A stretch of 6,111 nucleotides of DNA from NCBI GenBank assembly GCA_030151985.1, contig JASLDZ010000295.1, positions 1 through 6,111 of the forward strand. The letters run 5' to 3'. A program made the translations under genes and the position numbers. The notes under the pieces were generated by a model, which saw only the letters and a program-made list of their open reading frames with translations, did no database searches and was not told the origin of the DNA. Of this stretch, positions 1-6,111 are shown piece after piece (positions within the stretch are counted from its first letter, which is position 1; every line of letters begins with the position of its first letter). Source of the stretch: Caulobacteraceae bacterium (GTDB taxonomy: Bacteria; Pseudomonadota; Alphaproteobacteria; Caulobacterales; Caulobacteraceae).

Positions 1-1590
1 GGCATCGAGAAGGACTTCGTCATCGTCGACGTGGGCCTGAAGACCGAAGGCCGCATCGCGATCAAGGAATTCGCCGAGCCCGGCAAGGAGCTCCCCAAGA
101 AGGGCGACACCGTCGAGGTGTTCCTGGAGCGCGTCGAGAACGCGATGGGCGAAGCGGTCATCAGCCGCGAAAAGGCGAAGCGCGAGGAGGCGTGGACCCG
201 CCTCGAGGTCGTGTTCGCCGACGGCCAGCCGGTGAACGGCGCCATCGTCGGCCGCGTGAAGGGCGGCTTCACCGTCGACCTGGGCGGCGCGAGCGCCTTC
301 CTGCCCGGTTCGCAGGTCGACATCCGCCCGGTGCGCGACGTAGGCCCGCTGATGGGCAAGGAGCAGCCGTTCGCCATCCTCAAGATGGACCGCCCGCGCG
401 GCAACATCGTCGTCTCGCGCCGCGCCATCCTGGAGGAAGCCCGCGCCGAGCAGCGCACCGAGCTCGTCGGCCAGCTGGCCGAGGGCGAGATCCGTGACGG
501 CGTGGTCAAGAACATCACCGACTACGGCGCCTTCGTGGACCTGGGCGGCATCGACGGCCTCTTGCACGTCACCGACATGAGCTGGAAGCGCGTCAACCAC
601 CCGAGCCAGGTCCTGGCGGTGGGCGACACGGTCAAGGTGCAGATCATCAAGATCAACCCGGACACCCAGCGCATCTCGCTCGGCATGAAGCAGCTCCTCG
701 CCGACCCGTGGGACGACGTGGAGACCAAGTTCGCTGTCGGCTCCAAGCTCACCGGCCGCATCACCAACATCACCGACTACGGCGCCTTCGTGGAGCTCGA
801 GGCGGGGGTCGAGGGCCTGGTGCACGTCTCCGAGATGTCGTGGACGAAGAAGAACGTGCATCCCGGCAAGATCGTCTCCACCTCCCAGGAAGTGGACGTC
901 ATCGTGCTGGACGTGGACGCCGCCAAGCGCCGCATCTCGCTCGGCCTCAAGCAGGCCCAGGAGAACCCCTGGGACGACTTCCTCAAGAAGCACCCGATCG
1001 GGTCCGAGGTGGAAGGCGAGGTCAAGAACGCCACCGAGTTCGGCCTGTTCATCGGCCTCGACAACGACATCGACGGCATGGTGCACCTGTCGGACCTGGA
1101 CTGGAACGCCTCGGGCGAAGAGGCGATCGCCAAGTACCAGCGCGGCGACATGGTCAAGGCGCGGGTGCTGGACGTCGACGCCGAGAAGGAGCGCATCAGC
1201 CTCGGCATCAAGCAGCTGGGCGGCGACCCGATGGAGGGCGACGTCTACCGCAAGGGCCAGACCGTCACCGCCACCGTCGTGGAAGTGACGTCCGGCGGCC
1301 TCGAGGTGAAGTTCGGCGACGACGCGCATCCGATGCAGGCGTTCATCAGGAAGTCCGACCTGTCGCGCGACCGCCAGGAGCAGAACCCCGAGCGGTTCGG
1401 CGTCGGCGACCGCATCGACGCGCAGATCACCAACATCGACAAGGCGGCGCGTCGCGTCTCCCTGTCGGTCAAGGCGCTCCAGCTCGCCGAGGACAAGGAA
1501 GCGATGGAGAAGTTCGGAAACGCCGACTCCGGCTCCGTGCTCGGCGACATCCTGGGCGCCGCGCTGCGTGAGAAGGCCAAGAAGGACTAA
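1..1590 (+). CDS. rpsA: 30S ribosomal protein S1, 5'-truncated by window edge
   Basis: S1 is the large RNA-binding protein of the small ribosomal subunit that captures and unfolds mRNA leaders for translation initiation. The frame is open from base 1 and gives 529 visible residues ending at TAA 1588-1590. The true start lies upstream; I estimate about 40 residues are missing, judging from the usual length near 570. S1 (OB-fold) repeats in visible-residue numbering: repeat 1 partial (about 1-65), 2 (about 75-146), 3 (161-232), 4 (246-318), 5 (333-406), 6 (418-493). Repeats 3 and 4 carry the classic NITDYGAFV motif with a following HV(T/S)(D/E)MSW, and repeats 3-5 end in RISLG(M/L/I)KQ. Repeats 2 and 6 are more divergent, as is normal. 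Six repeats plus a charged tail (EKAKKD) fit proteobacterial rpsA. ihfB follows, as in many proteobacteria, but after an unusually long 290-bp gap. The ATG at base 31 is internal and is not a start. Confidence 0.97.
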   Translation, partial: GIEKDFVIVDVGLKTEGRIAIKEFAEPGKELPKKGDTVEVFLERVENAMGEAVISREKAKREEAWTRLEVVFADGQPVNGAIVGRVKGGFTVDLGGASAFLPGSQVDIRPVRDVGPLMGKEQPFAILKMDRPRGNIVVSRRAILEEARAEQRTELVGQLAEGEIRDGVVKNITDYGAFVDLGGIDGLLHVTDMSWKRVNHPSQVLAVGDTVKVQIIKINPDTQRISLGMKQLLADPWDDVETKFAVGSKLTGRITNITDYGAFVELEAGVEGLVHVSEMSWTKKNVHPGKIVSTSQEVDVIVLDVDAAKRRISLGLKQAQENPWDDFLKKHPIGSEVEGEVKNATEFGLFIGLDNDIDGMVHLSDLDWNASGEEAIAKYQRGDMVKARVLDVDAEKERISLGIKQLGGDPMEGDVYRKGQTVTATVVEVTSGGLEVKFGDDAHPMQAFIRKSDLSRDRQEQNPERFGVGDRIDAQITNIDKAARRVSLSVKALQLAEDKEAMEKFGNADSGSVLGDILGAALREKAKKD

Positions 1591-1598
1591 GGCCTGTT

Positions 1599-1763
1599 GA
1601 TCCTCCCCATGCCTTGCATGGGGAGGTGGCCCGGAGGGCCGGAGGGGCCGCGCGGAGCGCGGGAGACGCAGCCGCCTTGCGTTGCGATTGCGGCGTTCCG
1701 CTCGCTGCGCGAGCGGCCCCCTCCCGGCTTCGCCGTACTCCCCCATCTGCGATGGGGAAGATC
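1599..1763. repeat. Palindromic intergenic repeat-like element with hairpin ends
   Basis: A 165-bp block lies between rpsA and ihfB and is bounded by imperfect 12-bp terminal inverted repeats: GATCCTCCCCAT at 1599-1610 against the complement of 1752-1763 (11 of 12 match). Each end also folds on itself. The left end is a perfect 11-bp stem with a CTT loop (1602-1612/1616-1626). The right end is a 7-bp stem with a TGC loop (1741-1747/1751-1757). Inside are an 8-bp stem with a TGC loop (1698-1705/1709-1716), a tandem CCGGAGGG x2 (1631-1646), and a long-range pairing of 1641-1651 with 1713-1724 that has one extra C. This architecture resembles dispersed REP/MITE-like intergenic repeats of G+C-rich alphaproteobacteria. 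I recognise the style, but copy number cannot be tested from one window. No protein is convincingly encoded here. Confidence 0.6.
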
Positions 1764-1773
1764 TCAGTTGCCT

Positions 1774-1815
1774 GGCCCCCGTGCGGCGTGTCCGCGCGGG
1801 GGCCTTACTTTTGTT
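1774..1815 (+). terminator. Intrinsic (rho-independent) terminator downstream of rpsA
   Basis: GGCCCCCG (1774-1781) pairs with CGGGGGCC (1797-1804). T1782 and G1796 form a G-U wobble in RNA, and GCGG (1783-1786) pairs with CCGC (1792-1795) around a CGTGT loop. This makes a continuous 13-bp stem with a 5-nt loop. It is followed immediately by the T-rich tract TTACTTTTGTT (1805-1815), the hallmark of an intrinsic terminator on the + strand. It sits 183 bp after the rpsA stop and 65 bp before ihfB, so it most likely ends the rpsA transcript. It could instead act as an attenuator for read-through into ihfB. Confidence 0.75.
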
Positions 1816-1880
1816 GGGCGGCGCTTGCCGCGACCGAGCGTGTTCGACATGGTGACGGCCAAGCTTCCACCGAACGCCGC

Positions 1881-2171
1881 ATGATCAAGTCCCAGCTCGT
1901 CGCCAAACTCGCCGCCGAGAACCCGCACCTGAGCAAGGCGGACGTGGAACGCGTCGTCTCGACCGTGCTCGACAGCATCGTGGGCTCGATGGAGCGCGGC
2001 GGACGGGTCGAGCTGCGCGGCTTCGGCGCCTTTTCGGTGCGCCCCCGTCCCGCGCGGGAAGGGCGCAACCCCCGTACCGGCGGCCAGGTCTCGGTGCGGG
2101 CGCGCTGGGCGCCCTTCTTCAAGAGCGGCAAGGAGCTGCGCGAGCGGCTCAACGCCTCCGGAGACGCCTGA
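1881..2171 (+). CDS. ihfB: Integration host factor beta subunit (IHF-beta)
   Basis: The 96-residue product belongs to the HU/IHF family. With an alpha subunit encoded elsewhere it forms a heterodimer that binds DNA in the minor groove and bends it sharply, affecting transcription, replication and recombination. The N-terminus MIKSQLVAKLA and the RVELRGFGAFSV segment (42-53) match IHF-beta. Glu44 and Arg46 fall where the E. coli beta subunit has its specificity residues. The DNA-intercalating arm shows GRNPRTG (61-67) with Pro64 at the tip. The C-terminal FFKSGKELRERL has Ser82 where the family usually has proline. The start is chosen because residues 1-96 cover the whole domain; the frame stays open upstream to 1614, but that extension is unlike the family and crosses the repeat element and terminator. 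No clear Shine-Dalgarno precedes 1881. The ATG overlaps the TGA of a possible 11-codon ORF (1849-1884). Confidence 0.93.
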   Translation: MIKSQLVAKLAAENPHLSKADVERVVSTVLDSIVGSMERGGRVELRGFGAFSVRPRPAREGRNPRTGGQVSVRARWAPFFKSGKELRERLNASGDA

Positions 2172-2189
2172 GCGCCTCGGGCGTCAGGC
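2166..2189. terminator. Hairpin joining the two convergent stop codons (possible bidirectional terminator)
   Basis: GCCTGA (2166-2171, ending in the ihfB stop) pairs with TCAGGC (2184-2189, starting with the complement of the kinase stop). CGCC (2173-2176) pairs with GGCG (2180-2183) around a TCG loop, leaving only G2172 bulged. The result is a 10-bp near-perfect palindrome that would form in transcripts from either strand. Neither side has a T-run, so it is not a canonical intrinsic terminator. A role in ending or stabilising both convergent mRNAs is inferred from its position. Confidence 0.4.
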
Positions 2190-4685
2190 CGCCCGGCGCG
2201 CCTTCGTCGCGGCCCGCTCGGCCAGCAGCTCGCCCACCGTCTGGATCAGCTCCTCGCTGCGGATCGGCTTGGAGATGTGACGGTCCGCCCCGGCCGCCCG
2301 GCTCTCGTTGGCGTGCTCGTTCAGCGCGTTGGCCGTCAGCATCGCGATCGGCATGCGCGGCGCGCCCACCTCCCGCTCCAGCTCGCGGATGCGGCGCACG
2401 GCGGCGAGACCGTCCATGTGCGGCATCTGCACGTCCATCAGCACCACGTCGAAGCTCCCGGCCGCCAGTGCGTCCAGCGCCGCGCGCCCGTCGTCGACAA
2501 CCGTGAGCACCGCGCCGGCCGCCCCCAGGATCAGGGATACGACCTTCTGGTTGGTCGGGTGGTCCTCGGCCAGCAGCACCCGCGCGCCGATCAGGGGCGA
2601 CGCCGGGGCCGGCGCGTCGGACGCCTCCGCCTCGCCCCGAAGTCCGAGCGCGGCGCGCAGCGGCAGGGTGAAGGTGAAGGCCGACCCCAGGCCCGGTCGC
2701 GAGCGGCAGCCGATCTCGCCTCCCATCGCCTCGACGAGGGTGCGGCAGATCGTGAGGCCCAGGCCCGCCCCTCCCAGCCGGGGCGGCAGCGACGCGTCGA
2801 CCGCCTCGGAGCGCTGGAACAGCCTGGCCTCCACCTCCGGACCGAAGCCCACGCCGGTGTCGGAGACGGTGAAGCGCACCCCGCCGCCGTCGGCCTCGAC
2901 CCGCACGTCGACCCAGCCCGTCTCGGTGAACTTCAGCGCGTTGCCGACGAGGTTGGAGAGCACCTGCGCGATCCGGACCCCGTCGCCCCTCCAGCGCCCG
3001 CCGCAGTCGGCCGCCACCGACCAGGTCAGCTCCAGCGCCTTGGCCTGCGCCACCGCCTGGTGCAGCCGGCCGACCCGTTCGACGAGGGCGACCAGGCTCA
3101 GCGTCTCCTCCACCAGCGCGACGTCGCCGGCCTCGAGCTGGGAGAAGTCGAGGATGTCGCTCAGCACCCGCTCCAGGAGCCGCCCGGAGCCGACGATCAG
3201 CTCCGCCAGCTCCCGGTCCTCCGGCGCCGTCTGGCGCTCGAGCAGCTTCTCCGACACGGCGATGACGCCGTTCAGAGGGGTGCGGAGCTCGTGGCTCATG
3301 TTGGCCAGGAACCGCGACTTCTCCTGGTTGGCGCGCTCCAGCTCGGCGGTGCGCTCGGAGACGTGCTCCTCCAGCGAAGCCTGCACGAGGTGGGAGGCGT
3401 CGCGCTCCGCCGAAAGCGCACGCGCCAACACGCCGATCTCGTCGCTTCGCGCCTCCAGCACGCGGGACTGCGGGTCGGCCGGAGCCTCGGGCAGGCAGCC
3501 GGCGGCGAGCACCCGCAGCGGCCCCACGATGTAGCGGCGGGCGAGCCACAGGATCAGCGCGGCCTGCACCAGCGCGGCGGCGAGCCCGAACGCGAGGATC
3601 CACATCGCCTCGCGCAGCGCCGCGGCCTGCAGCGCGGCCACGGGGTAGGTGACGAGCAGGTACCAGTCCGGACCGTCGATCCGCCCGAAGGCGACCAGGT
3701 GGCGGCCGTCGGGACTGGTCAGGAAGCCGTTCCGCAGGCCCGTCGCCTTCACCTTCCGCATCAGGGGGGAGAGCGCGTAGTCCTTCTCGAACGCGGCCAC
3801 CGTGGCGGCGGCGGGGGCATGGCCCCGCGCCAGGCCCGGATAGGCCAAAAGGTCGCCCTCCGCCCGCAGGAGCAGGCTGGTCGAACCCTTCGATCCCAGC
3901 CGCACGGCCGAGGTCAGGAAGTCGGCGAGCTCGAGCGAGGAGCCGAACGCGCCCAGGTAGCGTCCCTGCGCGTAGACCGGCGTCAGGCACGCGGTCGCCA
4001 TCCGCTGGCTCTGGTCGGAGTCCTGCAGGTAGCGCTGCAGCGAGGTGCAGCGGGTCAGCCCGGCGGGATCGGACTTGGGCGAGACGATGGTCATCATCTC
4101 CTCGCGGCTGAAGTCCAGCGTCGCGGGGGCGTCCTTGCGGTAGTAGGCCAGCCGGTCCGGGCGGTCCGGCCCGAAGATCACCAGCTTGTTGGTCGGGGTG
4201 GCGAAGTAGAAGTTGTCGTAGCCGGCGTGCATGCCCTCGCCGAAGCGGGCGACCACGTCGTAGGCGGAGGTGATCGCCGCCTTCTCCACCGGGTCCGACG
4301 GGCGGGGCGAGAGGAAGGCGCCCAGGCCCCGCACGTAGCCGCCCTCGCCGTCCATCCGCCCGTCGAAGTCGCCGGGCGCGCTGCGGCGCGTGCCGTCGGG
4401 CGCCGGAAGGAAGCGCCGCGCGTACAGGCGGTCGATCTCGGCGGCGGGGGTCGCGGCCATGCGCGTGCGCAGCGCCTCGGCCGCGTCGCGGTGCAGTCCG
4501 GCCAGGGCGGAGAACCGGCGCGACAGGTTCACGGCGCGCTCGGCGGTGTACTCCACCATGCGCTGCTGCTGGCGACGCGCCAGGTCGCCCTGCGCCACCG
4601 CCATGGCCGCCACCGCCGTCACGAGGGTGATCGAGACCGAGGCGACGCCGATGGCGATCAGGAAGCGTCGCGAGATGGAGGACAT
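2184..4685 (-). CDS. Membrane-bound hybrid sensor histidine kinase (Cache-like sensor, HAMP, HisKA, HATPase_c, REC)
   Basis: This 833-residue inner-membrane sensor should autophosphorylate a histidine and pass the phosphate to its own receiver domain. In order: a transmembrane segment (about 8-31); a large periplasmic region (about 32-357) that looks like a double-Cache ligand sensor (YDNFYFATPTNKLVIFGP at 156-173, and TPVYAQGRYLGAFGSSLEL at 235-253); a second membrane segment (about 360-381); a degenerate HAMP (PLRVL near 389, SDEIGVL at 414-420); and a short coiled coil. HisKA follows with NMSHELRTP and His465. HATPase_c has NLVGNALKF (Asn582), DTGVGFG (609-615) and GAGLGL (639-644). REC (about 702-820) has Glu707/Asp708, phospho-acceptor Asp751, Thr784 and Lys806. 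All catalytic residues are present. No Hpt domain is seen, so any onward phosphorelay partner lies elsewhere. The ATG at 4685-4683 gives a sensible membrane anchor; the ribosome site is weak (GAG five bases upstream). The ligand is unknown, and I cannot name a specific orthologue. Confidence 0.93.
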   Translation of the reverse strand: MSSISRRFLIAIGVASVSITLVTAVAAMAVAQGDLARRQQQRMVEYTAERAVNLSRRFSALAGLHRDAAEALRTRMAATPAAEIDRLYARRFLPAPDGTRRSAPGDFDGRMDGEGGYVRGLGAFLSPRPSDPVEKAAITSAYDVVARFGEGMHAGYDNFYFATPTNKLVIFGPDRPDRLAYYRKDAPATLDFSREEMMTIVSPKSDPAGLTRCTSLQRYLQDSDQSQRMATACLTPVYAQGRYLGAFGSSLELADFLTSAVRLGSKGSTSLLLRAEGDLLAYPGLARGHAPAAATVAAFEKDYALSPLMRKVKATGLRNGFLTSPDGRHLVAFGRIDGPDWYLLVTYPVAALQAAALREAMWILAFGLAAALVQAALILWLARRYIVGPLRVLAAGCLPEAPADPQSRVLEARSDEIGVLARALSAERDASHLVQASLEEHVSERTAELERANQEKSRFLANMSHELRTPLNGVIAVSEKLLERQTAPEDRELAELIVGSGRLLERVLSDILDFSQLEAGDVALVEETLSLVALVERVGRLHQAVAQAKALELTWSVAADCGGRWRGDGVRIAQVLSNLVGNALKFTETGWVDVRVEADGGGVRFTVSDTGVGFGPEVEARLFQRSEAVDASLPPRLGGAGLGLTICRTLVEAMGGEIGCRSRPGLGSAFTFTLPLRAALGLRGEAEASDAPAPASPLIGARVLLAEDHPTNQKVVSLILGAAGAVLTVVDDGRAALDALAAGSFDVVLMDVQMPHMDGLAAVRRIRELEREVGAPRMPIAMLTANALNEHANESRAAGADRHISKPIRSEELIQTVGELLAERAATKARRAA

Positions 4686-4822
4686 GGGCGCTCGGCTGCG
4701 GAGATGTCCGCAACTTGGCGTCAGATGGTTGCAAATGCCTTCACGGGTGCGGCGCGCCGCCTCTTCGCTTAAGGCTCTCGCAGGCCCTCAGGGCCGACGG
4801 CTGGTGCGGAGACGAGGGCGGC
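4686..4822. promoter_or_regulatory. Divergent intergenic region with three palindromes and the ribosome site of the sugar gene
   Basis: These 137 bp must hold the start signals for both the kinase (leftward) and the UDP-glucuronate decarboxylase (rightward). Visible structure: GCGGA-N4-TCCGC (4698-4711), 13 bp before the kinase start and so in its leader; a perfect 12-bp palindrome GCGGCGCGCCGC (4749-4760); and GGCCCT-C-AGGGCC (4783-4795). GAGGG at 4814-4818, four bases before the ATG at 4823, is a usable Shine-Dalgarno for the sugar gene. GCTTAA at 4767-4772 resembles an alphaproteobacterial -10, but I could not match it to a -35 at proper spacing, so no promoter is assigned. Any of the palindromes could be an operator; none matches a motif I can name. 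Confidence 0.45.
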
Positions 4823-5770
<948 letters not shown>

Positions 5771-5807
5771 GCCGCTTTGGGCCCTGTCGGCTTGAGCCGC
5801 TGATTTC

Positions 5808-5930
5808 CCGCTCATCCCGGCGAAGGCCGGGACCCAGTTCCGCCCGCGGTCTAGAGTTCGGCGTTAGAGACGGCGCGCTCCGGCCTCTTCGCTCCCGCAA
5901 CTGGGTCCCGGCCTTCGCCGGGATGAGCGG
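5808..5930. repeat. Perfect 32-bp inverted repeat element between convergent genes
   Basis: The arm at 5808-5839 is the exact reverse complement of 5899-5930 (32 of 32), enclosing 59 bp (5840-5898). Each arm is also self-complementary: CCCGGC-GAAG-GCCGGG on the left and CCCGGC-CTTC-GCCGGG on the right, giving 6-bp stems with 4-nt loops. The core (CATCCCGGCGAAGGCCGGGA) resembles a palindrome I know to be common in intergenic DNA of Caulobacter-like and other alphaproteobacteria, consistent with a dispersed REP/MITE-type repeat. It lies between the convergent stops of the sugar gene and rlmN, so its RNA hairpin could also end or protect both transcripts. No T-tract follows on either strand. The 59-bp centre encodes nothing I can recognise. 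Confidence 0.75.
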
Positions 5931-5937
5931 AGAGGCT

Positions 5938-6111
5938 CTAAGCCGCTGGCGCCGCCTCGGCGCGGCGGGCGCTGGCGCGGAGCTTTTCGCTCTCGCTCTT
6001 GAGCTGGCCGCACGCCGCCAGGATGTCGCGGCCGCGAGGGGTGCGGATGGGCGAGGCGTAGCCCGCCTTGTTCAGGATGGCCGCGAACCGCTCGATCGTT
6101 CCCCAGTCCGA
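5938..6111 (-). CDS. rlmN: Dual-specificity RNA methyltransferase RlmN, C-terminal fragment
   Basis: Only the last 57 residues are in the window, reading leftward from base 6111 to TAG (5940-5938); the rest lies beyond the edge. RlmN is a radical-SAM enzyme that makes 2-methyladenosine in 23S rRNA and in certain tRNAs. The fragment contains IERFAAILNKAGYASPIRT, then PRGRDILAACGQLKSESEK. The AACGQL motif is diagnostic: its cysteine (codon 6012-6010) corresponds to E. coli Cys355, the residue that is methylated and forms the covalent RNA intermediate. A short alanine- and arginine-rich tail follows. The radical-SAM CxxxCxxC cluster site is not in this window, so activity cannot be judged. The gene converges on the sugar gene across the inverted repeat element. 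Confidence 0.9.
   Translation of the reverse strand, partial: SDWGTIERFAAILNKAGYASPIRTPRGRDILAACGQLKSESEKLRASARRAEAAPAA

Noticed and set aside
1614..1880. In-frame N-terminal extension of ihfB
   Set aside because: It would add 89 residues of unrelated low-complexity sequence crossing the repeat element and the terminator. IHF-beta is complete from 1881.
1591..1880. CcrM (GANTC) methylation-site control of ihfB or the divergent genes
   Set aside because: GANTC sites occur inside genes (for example near 1524 and 4018), but I found none in the 1591-1880 or 4686-4822 intergenic regions.
2149..4734. An 861-codon open frame on the - strand in another phase of the kinase
   Set aside because: Arg/Gly/Pro/Ala-rich composition without motifs, and it overlaps the real kinase on the same strand. 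It is a composition artefact.
2277..4772. An 831-codon open frame on the + strand opposite the kinase gene
   Set aside because: Its translation is low-complexity, rich in Arg, Gly, Ala, His and Gln, with no domain. It is the expected antisense shadow of a G+C-rich gene, while the opposite strand encodes an intact kinase with all motifs.
4715..4822. Longer start for the UDP-glucuronate decarboxylase
   Set aside because: The 36 extra residues are Cys/Arg-rich and not family-like. The Rossmann fold starts right after the ATG at 4823, which has its own GAGGG ribosome site.
5840..5898. Gene or RNA inside the inverted repeat spacer
   Set aside because: The 59 bp hold no start-stop frame with a recognisable product and no tRNA-like fold that I can see.

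Overview
The window looks like ordinary chromosome from a G+C-rich alphaproteobacterium. S1, IHF-beta and RlmN have an alphaproteobacterial flavour, and Caulobacterales (Caulobacter/Phenylobacterium-like) is my best guess. That placement rests on recognising protein style and intergenic repeat style, not on a search. Codon use is uniformly GC-rich across all five genes, and no gene looks recently transferred.

Layout: (1) 1-1590 (+), ribosomal protein S1 (rpsA), missing its N-terminus at the window edge. (2) 1591-1880, a 290-bp gap holding a 165-bp palindromic repeat-like element (1599-1763) and then a strong intrinsic terminator (1774-1815). (3) 1881-2171 (+), IHF beta subunit (ihfB). (4) 2184-4685 (-), a membrane-bound hybrid histidine kinase convergent with ihfB; only 12 bp separate the two stop codons, and both lie in one hairpin. 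(5) 4686-4822, a divergent intergenic region with three short palindromes. (6) 4823-5770 (+), a UDP-glucuronate decarboxylase (UDP-xylose synthase) family protein. (7) 5771-5937, an intergenic region dominated by a perfect 32-bp inverted repeat. (8) 5938-6111 (-), the C-terminal end of RlmN, cut by the window edge.

How the genes fit together: rpsA-ihfB is a widely conserved bacterial neighbourhood (translation initiation factor S1 beside a nucleoid architectural protein). Here the pair is split by a repeat element and a terminator, so ihfB probably has at least partly separate transcription. The kinase and the UDP-xylose synthase are divergent and could share control signals. That is only an inference; no DNA-binding regulator is encoded here. 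RlmN (23S rRNA/tRNA m2A methylation) is convergent with the sugar gene.

I found no new biological system. The most interesting material is non-coding: two different palindromic intergenic elements, a hairpin built from two opposing stop codons, and a possible 11-codon leader peptide overlapping the ihfB start.
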